From positions 248,001 to 312,000 of the forward strand of contig NZ_CANLYL010000003.1 in assembly GCF_947495275.1 (NCBI RefSeq): 64,000 nt of DNA. Reading direction: 5' to 3'. Below the pieces are notes generated by a model, which made no database searches, had not been told where the DNA came from, and saw nothing but the letters and a program-made list of their open reading frames with translations. The stretch's first letter is position 1. Every line of letters begins with the position of its first letter. The translations under genes and the position numbers were made by a program. This stretch comes from an uncultured Roseobacter sp. GTDB lineage: Bacteria; Pseudomonadota; Alphaproteobacteria; Rhodobacterales; Rhodobacteraceae. This document shows positions 35,529 to 44,684 of the stretch, piece after piece.

Positions 35529-36308
35529 TCAGGGCCGTGATTTTTCATCCAGCCTTTTTTCGATCGCAATCAGTCTTTGCAGAACTTCATCCCGGTAAGC
35601 GTCGGTCACGGCACCCGCTTCTTCCTGATGCGCATCCTGCATCGAGTTGACGATCAAACCGACAAGAAGGTTCACCACGGCAAAGGTCGTGATCATAATG
35701 AAAGGCACGAAAAACGCCCAGGCGTAGGGATATATTTCCATCACCGGGCGCACGATTCCCATCGACCAGCTTTCCAGCGTCATGATCTGAAAGAGCGTAT
35801 ATCCGCTTTGCGGCAATGATCCGAACCATTGCGGAAAACTCGCCGCAAAGAGCTTGGTCGATATCACGGCACCGATGTAGAAAATGATCGCCATCAAAAG
35901 GAACACGCTGGCCATGCCCGGCAGTGCCGTGATGAAGCCCTCAACCACGCGGCGCAACCGGGGTGCGACAGAAATGACTCGCAAGACCCGCAGGATTCGC
36001 AAGGCGCGCAGCACCGACATGGTTTGCGACCCCGGTACCAGGGCAGCGCCGACAATCACCACATCAAAAAGGTTCCAGCCATTTCGGAAAAACCGGCCTC
36101 CGCGCGCGAAGATTTTCAAAAGGATTTCGATGATGAAGAAGACAAGACAGGCTGTGTCCAGTGCCGTGATCAGCGATCCAACCCGAGACATGATTTCCGG
36201 AGAGGTTTCCATGCCAAGCAGGATGGCATTCAACACGATGATGGTCATCACGAGGTTGATCACCCAGGGTTGATCCAACCAGATATCCAGTCTTTGCCTC
36301 AATGTCAT
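35529..36308 (-). CDS. NavBac-type voltage-gated sodium channel
   Basis: A 259-residue single-repeat six-helix channel subunit that forms tetramers. S4 voltage sensor with regularly spaced arginines (residues about 97-122, RALRILRVLRVISVAPRLRR). The pore selectivity filter is TLESWS (177-182), the canonical sodium-selective sequence. S6 is followed by a C-terminal coiled coil (about residues 222-256). The start at 36308 has GAGGAGAGG. Marine roseobacters commonly carry such channels, linked in other bacteria to motility and pH homeostasis; nothing here shows its role. It follows the RNA methyltransferase gene by 20 bases. Confidence 0.92.
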   Translation of the reverse strand: MTLRQRLDIWLDQPWVINLVMTIIVLNAILLGMETSPEIMSRVGSLITALDTACLVFFIIEILLKIFARGGRFFRNGWNLFDVVIVGAALVPGSQTMSVLRALRILRVLRVISVAPRLRRVVEGFITALPGMASVFLLMAIIFYIGAVISTKLFAASFPQWFGSLPQSGYTLFQIMTLESWSMGIVRPVMEIYPYAWAFFVPFIMITTFAVVNLLVGLIVNSMQDAHQEEAGAVTDAYRDEVLQRLIAIEKRLDEKSRP

Positions 36309-36327
36309 GCGCCTCTCCTCAAAGATT

Positions 36328-37554
36328 TCAGCGGATATGGGACGCCGTGAAGCTGGCGGCAAGCTCTACATGGGCGGACCAGCGAAATTGATCGACAACC
36401 TGAATCCAATCGAGATGATACCCGGATTTGACCAACGCCTGCGCATCCCGCGCGAAGGTAACCGGATTGCAAGAGACATAGGCAAGGCGCGGCGGCGGCA
36501 CTTTGGCCAACTCTGCAACCTGCGCGTCTGCACCGGCACGGGGCGGGTCCAGAACGACGGCCTGGGCCTTTTGCAACTCATCAGGCATCAATGGACGGCG
36601 GAACAAATCGCGCACTTCGGATGTGACCGGTTTCAGACCGTCGGCGTTGCGCCACCCGTGATCCAGCGCGGCCAGCATCTGCGCTGATCCTTCCACCGCG
36701 TGCACTTCTGCGTGGCGGGCCAGCGGCAGTGAAAACGTGCCACAACCGGCAAAGAGATCAACAACCCGCCTGGCCCCTTCGGTGATTTCGAGGACACATC
36801 TGGTCAAAACGGCCTCACCATGCGCTGTGGCTTGTAAAAAAGCGCCGGGTGGTGGCGAGATGTCGATGCCGTCGAACCTGTGCACTGGTGGCGCGCGCAT
36901 TGCGACGACTTCGTCTTCCCATGAAAGCCTCGCCAGACCAAGCTGGTCGCACACCATCGCCAACTGTTGCCGCAAAGGGCCATCCAGCGGTTTCCCACCG
37001 GTCACGGACACGTCCAGCCCCGCCTGCGTCGCCGTGACCATCACCGACAGGCTGGCCTTGCGGCTGGCCCCGACAAGCGCAAGCTGTTCCGCGATACTGA
37101 TGCCTTTCATCACTTCCGGATCAAGAAGCTGACAGTCGGGAATGGCGACGATTGTATCCGATGCGCGCCCATGGAACCCGACCATCGCACCTTTTTTCGT
37201 GCGGCGGGCGGCGAAACCAGCGCGCCTGCGTGACCGCGCTGGCGAGGTCTCAATGGTCCGAAAAGCAGTCTCTAATCCATGTGTTTCGAGCGCACGGCGC
37301 ACCACATCCACCTTCCAATCGGCGACGAAATCATCATCAGCGTGCTGCAGCTGACACCCACCACAGGATTTGAAATGGCGGCAGGGTGGTGCGATACGAC
37401 GCGACGACGGTTGCAGAATTTTGACGTCGGTAAGCTGCGCGCTATCCAACGTGCCTTCAACCCGTTCGCCGGGTAGTGTCAGCGGCACGTAAATCGGCCC
37501 GTCCGCGACACCGTCACCCTGCAATCCAAGTCGCTTGATCATTACTTCTGTCAT
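36328..37554 (-). CDS. 23S rRNA (uracil-5-)-methyltransferase family protein (TrmA/RlmD-like)
   Basis: A 408-residue SAM-dependent RNA m5U methyltransferase. TRAM-like N-terminal part, then an iron-sulfur cluster motif CRHFKSCGGCQLQH near residues 68-81. SAM-binding VVDLFAGCGTFSLPLA follows, and the catalytic cysteine lies in YVSCNP near 370 after LDPPRAGADAQ. The start at 37554 (MTEVMIKRLGLQG) is chosen on family similarity; 37566 is also possible. Neither has a strong ribosome binding site. RlmC, RlmD and TrmA cannot be separated by eye, so the target uridine is open. Confidence 0.88.
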   Translation of the reverse strand: MTEVMIKRLGLQGDGVADGPIYVPLTLPGERVEGTLDSAQLTDVKILQPSSRRIAPPCRHFKSCGGCQLQHADDDFVADWKVDVVRRALETHGLETAFRTIETSPARSRRRAGFAARRTKKGAMVGFHGRASDTIVAIPDCQLLDPEVMKGISIAEQLALVGASRKASLSVMVTATQAGLDVSVTGGKPLDGPLRQQLAMVCDQLGLARLSWEDEVVAMRAPPVHRFDGIDISPPPGAFLQATAHGEAVLTRCVLEITEGARRVVDLFAGCGTFSLPLARHAEVHAVEGSAQMLAALDHGWRNADGLKPVTSEVRDLFRRPLMPDELQKAQAVVLDPPRAGADAQVAELAKVPPPRLAYVSCNPVTFARDAQALVKSGYHLDWIQVVDQFRWSAHVELAASFTASHIR

Positions 37555-37594
37555 GGGGTTTGCCATAGGGCAGGATGCATCCGCACAAAAGCCC

Positions 37595-39427
37595 CTATTC
37601 TGCGGCCTGGGTTCGGATGAAACCGCCGGACTGGCGCTGCCAGTACTGCGCATAGAGGCCATTTTGGGCCAACAGCGTCTCGTGACTGCCATTTTCAACG
37701 ATCTGCCCGTCGTCCATGACCATGATCCGGTCCATTTCCGTCAGTGTCGACAAACGGTGCGCGATGGCCAGAACGGTTTTACCCTGCATGACCCGTTCCA
37801 GCGCCGACTGAATTGCCGCCTCGACTTCGCTGTCGAGCGCGCTGGTCGCCTCGTCCAGTACCAAAATGGGTGCATCCTTGAGAATGGCGCGCGCCAGAGC
37901 AATACGTTGGCGCTGCCCGCCGGAAAGCTTCACCCCCCGTTCGCCCAAATGCGCATCATACCCGGTGCGACCTTTGTGATCGACAAGTTCCAGAATGAAA
38001 TCATGGGCTTCGGCTTTTTGTGCGGCAGCAATGACATCCGCTTCGGTGGCATCGGGACGCCCGTAAAGGATATTGTCACGGGCAGAGCGGTTGAACATCG
38101 CGGTTTCCTGCGTGACCATGCCGATGTTGCTGCGCAGACTTTCCTGGGTGACGCGCGTGATGTTCTGACCGTCGATTTCGATCTCACCTTCTTCGGAATC
38201 GTAAAGCCTCAGCAAAAGCGCCACGAGGGTTGATTTCCCGACGCCGGACGCCCCGACAATACCGAGTTTTTCACCGGGCGCGATGGTCAGGTTGATACCG
38301 CGCACGCCACCCTTGTCGCGCCCGTAGGCAAACCCGAGATTGCGCAACACAATCTGCCCGTCTGGCACTTTGAGGTCCGTTGCATTGGGGTCATTTTCAA
38401 CACGGTTGCGCGGCGTGAGGGTCCGAATACCGTCCTCGATCTCGCCAATATTGGAATAGATCGCCATCAGGGTAAAACTGACCCAGCCTGTCATCTGCGC
38501 GATGCGAATGGCCACGGCACCAGCGGCGACGATGTCGCCCTGACTGGCCTGCCCGGATTGCCACAGCAGGATCGTACCGCCCAGCAAAAGCACCGGCAGG
38601 CTCCCCGCAAGCGTCATTAGGGCAAAGCGGAAACCAGCGGCAAGATATCCGAAAGCCAAGGCCTTTTCGCGAAAGCTCTGCATCGCACCAAGGGCCGCGC
38701 GGTCCTCATGATCGGCATGGGCAAAGAGCTTGACCGTCTTGATGTTGGTGATCGTATCCACGACCTGACCTGACACCATCGCCCGCGCCCCCGCACGCCC
38801 GGCGGAACGCATGCGAATACGCGGCAAGAACCAGTTGATCATTGCGAAGTAAACAATGAGCCAGACCGCAAACCCCAGTGCCACGCGCCAGTCAATGGCC
38901 AGTAGCAGCAGAACCGACCCCGCCAGAGACGCCAAGGCAAAGGCGACCACATTGATGACCTCGACCACCACATCCGTGACAGCCCGCGCCGCCTGCATCT
39001 GCTTTTGCGCGATCCGACCGGCGAAATCGTCATCAAAAAACCCCACCGTCTGACCCAATGTCCACCGGTGCAGGCGCGACAGAACCAGCGGGTTCACATT
39101 GGGGCCGACGATGATCGCATTGGCCGAAGCAGAGAGGCCAAAAAGTAACGGTCGCGCCAGGAGGAAAAAGGCGATTGCGCCCATTAGAACCGCGACATTG
39201 CCGCCCTGAAAAAACTGCTCTGGTCCATGATTGGCGGTCGCATCAATGACGAGCCCGAGGATAAGGGCGGTGCCCGCCTCCAACGCACCCGCTGATGCCG
39301 ACAAAAACGCCGCCAGACACAATGCCGGCCATGACCCGCTGAGGCACCACCGCATGAATGCACCCAGCGTTTCAGGCGGTGGTCCTTCGGCCGGGCGGAA
39401 GGCGTCGATCCAATCTGAAATTTTCAC
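37595..39427 (-). CDS. ABC exporter half-transporter (subunit 2 of a pair)
   Basis: A 610-residue fusion of a six-helix exporter membrane domain (residues about 25-330) and an ATPase domain. Walker A GASGVGKST, signature LSGGQRQRIALARA, Walker B ILVLDEATSALDSE and the switch histidine in AIAHRLSTL are all consensus. It overlaps the partner gene by four bases, so the two probably form a heterodimer. Related pairs are annotated as multidrug or lipid exporters; the substrate is unknown. Both ATP sites look complete, unlike many heterodimeric exporters with one degenerate site. Confidence 0.88.
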   Translation of the reverse strand: MKISDWIDAFRPAEGPPPETLGAFMRWCLSGSWPALCLAAFLSASAGALEAGTALILGLVIDATANHGPEQFFQGGNVAVLMGAIAFFLLARPLLFGLSASANAIIVGPNVNPLVLSRLHRWTLGQTVGFFDDDFAGRIAQKQMQAARAVTDVVVEVINVVAFALASLAGSVLLLLAIDWRVALGFAVWLIVYFAMINWFLPRIRMRSAGRAGARAMVSGQVVDTITNIKTVKLFAHADHEDRAALGAMQSFREKALAFGYLAAGFRFALMTLAGSLPVLLLGGTILLWQSGQASQGDIVAAGAVAIRIAQMTGWVSFTLMAIYSNIGEIEDGIRTLTPRNRVENDPNATDLKVPDGQIVLRNLGFAYGRDKGGVRGINLTIAPGEKLGIVGASGVGKSTLVALLLRLYDSEEGEIEIDGQNITRVTQESLRSNIGMVTQETAMFNRSARDNILYGRPDATEADVIAAAQKAEAHDFILELVDHKGRTGYDAHLGERGVKLSGGQRQRIALARAILKDAPILVLDEATSALDSEVEAAIQSALERVMQGKTVLAIAHRLSTLTEMDRIMVMDDGQIVENGSHETLLAQNGLYAQYWQRQSGGFIRTQAAE

Positions 39428-41262
39428 GCTGCCCCCTCTATGGCGAGAAACCCGCCCGACTGCCGGGCCCAGAATTCTGCATATAGCCCGCCCTGCGCCA
39501 AAAGCGCGTCATGGCTGCCGTCTTCGACAATTCGCCCCTGATCGAGCACCAGAATCCGGTCCATCTGCGCGATGGTTGACAGACGGTGGGCGATAGCGAT
39601 CACGGTCTTGCCTTCCATCATGCCGTAAAGCGTGTCCTGAATGGCTGCCTCCACCTCACTGTCGAGCGCACTGGTCGCCTCGTCCAGCAGCAGGATTGGC
39701 GCATCCTTGAGGATCACCCGCGCGAGCGTCACCCGCTGACGCTGCCCGCCGGACAGCTTGACACCGCGTTCACCCACCTGAGCGTCATACCCCCTGCGCC
39801 CCTCCGGGTCTTCCAGATCGAGGATAAACTCATGCGCCTGCGCCTGTCTGGCGGCCGCGATCATTTCATCCTCGCTGGCATCGACACGCCCGTAAAGGAT
39901 GTTGTCGCGCACAGACCTGTGCAGCAGGGAACTGTCCTGCTGAACCATGCCAATGGACAGGCGCAAACTGTCCTGTGTGACCTGCGTGATATCCTGACCG
40001 TCGATCAGGATCTGACCGCTTTCGGGATCGTAAAACCGCAGCAAGAGCTTGACCAACGTCGATTTTCCGGCACCTGAGCGCCCCACAAGGCCAATCTTTT
40101 CACCCCGCCGGATGGTCAGATCAATGCCGTCCAGCCCGCCGGACTCGCGCCCATAGTGATGCGACAAGCGGCTGATCTCAATCGTTCCATCAGACAATTG
40201 CAAGGGCTTGGCCGTTTTGGAATCCGCCAAAGCGATGGGTTGCGCAATGGTCTCCATCCCTTCGGCAACAACGCCTAACTCGCGGAAAAATGTGGTCAGC
40301 GCCCACATGATCCAGCCCGTCATCGCATTCAGGCGCAAGGTCAGCGCCGTCGCCGCCGCGACCACACCAACACTCGCCGCCCCCTGCGACCATAAAAGCA
40401 CTGCCCAGCCGACAACACCGATGATCAGAAGACCGTTCAATGTGACCAACGTGACGTCCATCACGGTGAAAATCCGCATCTCTTTCTGGAAGGTCGCGCG
40501 GGTTTCCTCGATGGCTTCTCTGGCATATTCCAGCTCCTGTTCGTGATGCGCAAACATCTTGACGGAATGGATATTGGTGTAGGCATCCACGACACGGCCC
40601 GTCACCAAAGAACGCGCATTCGATGCCGCCTGAGACGCGGGCCCGACACGTTTGACCGTCCATTTCAGAAGCAGACCATAAAGCATGAACCAAACGACAA
40701 GCGGGATCAGCAAACGCGGATCGGAGCTCGACAACAAGATTGCGGCACCGATCAGATAGGCCAGCGAGAAGGAGATCGCGTCGAAAACCTGAAAAACCAC
40801 TTCACCGGCAGCCGGTGGTGTCTGCATGATCCGGTTCGCAACCCGACCGGCGAAATCATTCTCAAACCACCCCACCGACTGGCGCAAAACCTGGCGGTGC
40901 GCCCGCCACCGGATCAGCGTGCCAAAATTGGGCAGGATCGCGTTGTTCAGCAAAGCCACGTCAACGGCCTGAAGCAGCGGCCGTATGAGCAGGATGAACA
41001 GCGCCGCAAGGGTCAGTTCCATGCCGTATGCATCCCAAAATGCCGCCGGATCGCCTTTCAGCAAATCGACAACGCGGCCCATATAAAAGATCAGCGCAAC
41101 CTCAATCGCGGCAACGAGAACCGACATGATGCCAGCCCACAAGAAAACCTTCTTGAAAGGCTGTGAGTACTCCCACAGGAACGGCCACAACCTTTGCGGC
41201 GGATGATCGGTATCGACATAGGGGGTATAGGGGTCAACAAGACGTTCAAAGAAGCGGAACAT
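39424..41262 (-). CDS. ABC exporter half-transporter (subunit 1 of a pair)
   Basis: A 612-residue exporter half: an N-terminal tail (DPYTPYVDTDHPPQRLWPFL), six membrane helices, then an ATPase with GRSGAGKSTLV, LSGGQRQRVTLARV, ILLLDEATSALDSE and IAIAHRLSTI. It is first in a two-gene unit with the downstream half-transporter. The upstream 173-base region has IR TCAGCT-TC-AGCTGA (41341-41354). The sequence just before the start lacks a clear Shine-Dalgarno (GGCCCTCCTGTC), so translation may be weak or rely on AAGG farther up. Confidence 0.88.
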   Translation of the reverse strand: MFRFFERLVDPYTPYVDTDHPPQRLWPFLWEYSQPFKKVFLWAGIMSVLVAAIEVALIFYMGRVVDLLKGDPAAFWDAYGMELTLAALFILLIRPLLQAVDVALLNNAILPNFGTLIRWRAHRQVLRQSVGWFENDFAGRVANRIMQTPPAAGEVVFQVFDAISFSLAYLIGAAILLSSSDPRLLIPLVVWFMLYGLLLKWTVKRVGPASQAASNARSLVTGRVVDAYTNIHSVKMFAHHEQELEYAREAIEETRATFQKEMRIFTVMDVTLVTLNGLLIIGVVGWAVLLWSQGAASVGVVAAATALTLRLNAMTGWIMWALTTFFRELGVVAEGMETIAQPIALADSKTAKPLQLSDGTIEISRLSHHYGRESGGLDGIDLTIRRGEKIGLVGRSGAGKSTLVKLLLRFYDPESGQILIDGQDITQVTQDSLRLSIGMVQQDSSLLHRSVRDNILYGRVDASEDEMIAAARQAQAHEFILDLEDPEGRRGYDAQVGERGVKLSGGQRQRVTLARVILKDAPILLLDEATSALDSEVEAAIQDTLYGMMEGKTVIAIAHRLSTIAQMDRILVLDQGRIVEDGSHDALLAQGGLYAEFWARQSGGFLAIEGAA

Positions 41263-41404
41263 GACAGGAGGGCCTTAAGAGAAAAAATACAAAATGATCA
41301 GGCGCTGCAGTGCAGAGCCTTTCAGAGCGTGGTGGTTACGTCAGCTTCAGCTGAACCAGATCCCACGAAACATTTTGCAATCCTCCGTCTTCATGAGGAA
41401 GGTC

Positions 41405-41437
41405 TTACAAAAGAACCGGTGATTTGTCGACCGGTTC
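41405..41437 (-). terminator. Intrinsic terminator of the hslO-nudL-cca operon
   Basis: On the minus strand: GAACCGGT-cgacaaatc-ACCGGTTC followed by TTTTGT. The 8-bp stem begins inside the cca stop codon (41436-41438). Confidence 0.82.
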
Positions 41438-42614
41438 ATTTCAATGTCATCAACTCTTCACGTGTCAGTCGGAACTCAGCAGCAATCCAGCGCTGCTCGA
41501 GGTACTTTAATCGGTCACCCAGCGCCTTACCTGAAAGCCCAGGCATCAAGTCCTTAGCCTTGACCGGGAACAATGCGTTTGATGCAACCTCTATTGGGTT
41601 TAGCGCTGCCTTATCAACCGGTTGGTTGGACATGGCAGAACGCAGCAGCATTGCACCCACCGCCACATCAGAGCCATTGCGGTAGGCAACCTCATGGATC
41701 GGCATCATATTGCCGGACGCGGCTTGCAATTCGCTCAGAAACTTTGCGTGCCCTCGACTGAGCCGAAGGCGGTCTGCCGCATCCAGACCCCCAAGCGCCA
41801 CCAGACGGACCCGCCAGTCCGGGGGTAGATCCAATGTCTGTTGATTGTGCACAACCGGTCCCAGAAACGTGATGTCGCTTCCCGGAAGAACACGCTGCAA
41901 AACACCGGTCTGTTGCATGGCCGCAACCGCCGCAACAGGATCGGGAGCCCCCAAAAGCTTGCACATTTCGGCCCCGATCCGTTCAGCAGAGAGGCCCTCT
42001 ACTCCGGCGGCATTTCTTGCGATGGCATCCAGTGCCTCAGCCTCAAATCCGCCATTCGGATCGGCATACCACGCATGAAATCTGAAAAACCGTAATGCGC
42101 GCAGATAGTCTTCGCGAATGCGCGCGTTTGCGTCTTCGATGAACCTGATCCGGCGCGCCAGACAATCCGGCAGCCCGCCCAGCGGATCGACGATGCCCCC
42201 GTCTGGCGTGACGTAAAGCGCGTTCAGGGTAAAGTCCCGCCGTCTTGCGTCTTCTGAAATGTCGCTGGAAAACGAGATCACAGCGTGGCGGCCATCGGTT
42301 TCCACGTCACGCCGAAAGGTCGTTACCTCATAGCCCATTCCGTCTGTGACAACCGTTATGGTGCCATGATCGATCCCGGTTGGCACCGCTTTCAGACCCG
42401 CCGCCTGTGCCAGTTTCATGACATCTTGCGGCGTTGCATCGGTCGCCATGTCGACGTCCGCACCCGGCACGCCCAAAATCGCGTCTCGGACACATCCACC
42501 GACGAAATAGACCTGCGCACCCTGTGCGGAAATGGCCCGGCACACATCCTGTGTCGCGGCGGCGTTCAACCACCCGGTTTCAGGTGGGATTACCGTGATA
42601 TCTGGTCGGTCCAT
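41436..42614 (-). CDS. cca: CCA tRNA nucleotidyltransferase
   Basis: Adds or repairs the 3'-CCA end of tRNAs; class II nucleotidyltransferase family, shared with poly(A) polymerase. The 392-residue protein has the catalytic FVGGCVRDAILG near residues 37-48 and DVDMATDATP (carboxylates) near 54-63. RRDFTLNALY and IREDYLRALRFFRFHAWY follow. The alphaproteobacterial form has a C-terminal domain without an HD motif. The start overlaps the nudL gene by 25 bases. Confidence 0.92.
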   Translation of the reverse strand: MDRPDITVIPPETGWLNAAATQDVCRAISAQGAQVYFVGGCVRDAILGVPGADVDMATDATPQDVMKLAQAAGLKAVPTGIDHGTITVVTDGMGYEVTTFRRDVETDGRHAVISFSSDISEDARRRDFTLNALYVTPDGGIVDPLGGLPDCLARRIRFIEDANARIREDYLRALRFFRFHAWYADPNGGFEAEALDAIARNAAGVEGLSAERIGAEMCKLLGAPDPVAAVAAMQQTGVLQRVLPGSDITFLGPVVHNQQTLDLPPDWRVRLVALGGLDAADRLRLSRGHAKFLSELQAASGNMMPIHEVAYRNGSDVAVGAMLLRSAMSNQPVDKAALNPIEVASNALFPVKAKDLMPGLSGKALGDRLKYLEQRWIAAEFRLTREELMTLK

Positions 42615-43186
42615 GCCCGCAACATACGCGCAGTTGCGCCCCAGATGTAATAGGGGCCATAGGGCACCACAAAATAGGACCGCATCTGCCCCCGCCAGCG
42701 CCGCGACTGGATCAGATAGTTGTCCGCGTTCAGCACATGCACCAGTGGTACCGCAAAAACCTCATCGACCTCCCCGGGCTCAGGGCTAATCTCAAAATTG
42801 CCTTTGACCAATCCAATCACCGGCGTCACCATAAATCCGGTGACGGTTTCATGGGCGGGCAAGGTGCCCAGCACATCCACCTGTTCAGTGGGCAAGCCAA
42901 TCTCTTCGCGCGCCTCGCGCAGGGCTGCCGCTGTGACGTTCACATCTCCCGCGTCCTGCTTGCCCCCCGGGAACGCGATCTGACCCGGGTGGTGTTTCAG
43001 GGCGGAGGACCGTTTGGTCAGAAGAAGGTGCAAACCGCCGTTTTTCTGTGTGATGGGTGCGAGAACGCCCGCCGGACGCAGCTTGCGACCAGCGGGCAGA
43101 ACAGTTTCCGGGTTCAGATCGAAATCAGAAGACGGACGGCCCGGTCGTGCCAGAGCCGCCCCTATCTGTGCCAGATCAAGCGTCAT
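42590..43186 (-). CDS. Nudix CoA pyrophosphatase (NudL-like)
   Basis: A 198-residue Nudix hydrolase. The Nudix box GGKQDAGDVN...REAREEIGL lies near residues 79-101, preceded by LLLTKRSSALKHHPGQIAFPGGK, the combination (LLTKRS plus HxGQIxFPGG) typical of CoA pyrophosphatases. The start at 43186 (MTLDLAQIG) overlaps the hslO 3' end by 11 bases. Member of the hslO-nudL-cca operon. Confidence 0.87.
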   Translation of the reverse strand: MTLDLAQIGAALARPGRPSSDFDLNPETVLPAGRKLRPAGVLAPITQKNGGLHLLLTKRSSALKHHPGQIAFPGGKQDAGDVNVTAAALREAREEIGLPTEQVDVLGTLPAHETVTGFMVTPVIGLVKGNFEISPEPGEVDEVFAVPLVHVLNADNYLIQSRRWRGQMRSYFVVPYGPYYIWGATARMLRAWTDQISR

Positions 43187-44165
43187 CGCCGCCCGTCTCA
43201 GCCTCAAATCCAACAGTTATCGGATCAAGGTCATAATGCGCGCCACAGAACTGACAATCTGCCGTGACACGACCTGCGTCTGTGGTCATTTTCTCGATAT
43301 CCTTGGCAGAGTAAATCGAGAGGCTTTGGCGCACCCGGTCTTCGGAACACGTACAGCCAAACCGAACGGTCTGCGCATCGAACACACGTGGCTGTTCTTC
43401 GTGGAACAGACGCAGCAACAGATCGTTTGGCGCCAATGTCGGACCAATCAGTTCAATCTCGTCCACCGTATCCAGCAGGATGTTTGCGCGGCTCCAGTTC
43501 TCTGCTTCGTCATCCTGAACCAAATCAGACGCCGAGAGCGTTTCGCCTTTGCCATCGCCATCAGCCACAAAGGGCGATGCCTTGGGCATGTGTTGCAACA
43601 TCACACCTCCGGCACGCCAATGCTCGGCAACGCCCGGTTCTGTAGATTGTCCAAAGCTCAGGGAAAACCGGGTCGGGAGCTGCTCGGACTGCGCAAAATA
43701 GGTTTCTGCGCAGGCGGCCAGCGAATTACCGTCAAGCGGTGTAATCCCCTGATAGGGGGTCATACCTTTACCCTGATCAATCATGATGGCGAAATACCCC
43801 TCACCCACCTGATCAAAGGGGGCTGCATCGGTGAGCCGATCCGCATCATAGCTTGCATAGGCTCTGATACGTGCGGCCCCACCTTCCTTTTCTGGGCCAT
43901 AGTAATCGGTGGCAATCATCCGAACCGCCCCTTTGGACTGGACTTGCAGCTGCAATTTCCAACGCAGCTTGATCGTCTGCCCGATCAATGCGGTCAGCAA
44001 AGCCATCTCCGCAACCAGTGCTTCGACTTGCGGCGGATAATCATGCTGTTTCAAGATACCATTCAGCGCTCCGTCGAGCCGCGCGACACGGCCGCGGATA
44101 TTGCTGGCATCAAGTTGAAATGGCAGGACCGTATCGTCCCACGCGATCTGGTGTCCAAGTGTCAT
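43176..44165 (-). CDS. hslO: Redox-regulated chaperone Hsp33
   Basis: Oxidation-activated holdase chaperone. The 329-residue protein has the C-terminal zinc-binding cysteines CTC near residue 275 and CQFC near residue 308, whose oxidation unfolds the linker. The alphaproteobacterial core VRMIATDYYG and the PYQGITPLDGNSLAACAETYF region are present. AAGGAAA precedes the ATG at 44165; the frame is open far upstream but that part is not coding. First gene of the hslO-nudL-cca operon. Confidence 0.94.
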   Translation of the reverse strand: MTLGHQIAWDDTVLPFQLDASNIRGRVARLDGALNGILKQHDYPPQVEALVAEMALLTALIGQTIKLRWKLQLQVQSKGAVRMIATDYYGPEKEGGAARIRAYASYDADRLTDAAPFDQVGEGYFAIMIDQGKGMTPYQGITPLDGNSLAACAETYFAQSEQLPTRFSLSFGQSTEPGVAEHWRAGGVMLQHMPKASPFVADGDGKGETLSASDLVQDDEAENWSRANILLDTVDEIELIGPTLAPNDLLLRLFHEEQPRVFDAQTVRFGCTCSEDRVRQSLSIYSAKDIEKMTTDAGRVTADCQFCGAHYDLDPITVGFEAETGGDDA

Positions 44166-44246
44166 TGGGGTTTCCTTATCGCCAATCGGTTGGCATACCG
44201 GCCCCATATAAACGTCTTGCGTACGATGAAAAGAGGGCAAGCCAGA

Positions 44247-44684
44247 ATGATGATACGTGTCGGCCATGCGCCACGCGCAGATCGACGCTATGTAACCCGC
44301 CCGGGAGCCTATGCGGTTTTGCCGTTGAACGGTGGCGTCCTTCTGACAGTTCAACTGGGCGAACGGGCAGACATTCAGTTGCCGGGCGGCGGCATCGACA
44401 AGGGCGAAAGCTCCATTCGTGCCTTGCACCGGGAGGTGATGGAGGAGACCGGCTGGCGCATTGCGAAACCTCGAAAGCTCGGGGCGTTCAAGCGGTTTGT
44501 GTTCATGCCTGAATACGACATCTGGGCGGAAAAGATCTGTCATGTCTTTGTGGCACGGCCCGTTTACCAGGTGGCAGCCCCAACGGAAGCGGACCATCAG
44601 TCCCTTTGGATGAGCCCCGAAAGGGCGGCTGAATCACTGGGCAATGATGGTGACCGGTTGTTTTTGGCGCGTTATTTTTCCTGA
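44247..44684 (+). CDS. Nudix hydrolase
   Basis: A 145-residue Nudix protein. Box: GGGIDKGESSIRALHREVMEETGW near residues 45-68 (written here as GGGIDKGE then REVMEETG). N-terminus MIRVGHAPRADRRYVTRPGAYAVL. Start at 44247 or at 44226; AGAGGG precedes the former. The frame is open far upstream, antisense to hslO, which is not coding. The stop lies 13 bases inside the 3' end of the convergent phosphatase gene. Substrate unknown. Confidence 0.82.
   Translation: MMIRVGHAPRADRRYVTRPGAYAVLPLNGGVLLTVQLGERADIQLPGGGIDKGESSIRALHREVMEETGWRIAKPRKLGAFKRFVFMPEYDIWAEKICHVFVARPVYQVAAPTEADHQSLWMSPERAAESLGNDGDRLFLARYFS

Noticed and set aside
37595..39427. Assigning a drug substrate to the ABC exporter pair
   Set aside because: Sequence shows exporter architecture only; no neighbouring gene points to a substrate.
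43014..44246. Extension of the Nudix gene far upstream, antisense to hslO
   Set aside because: The frame is open but only the last 145 residues look like a protein; hslO on the other strand is certain.
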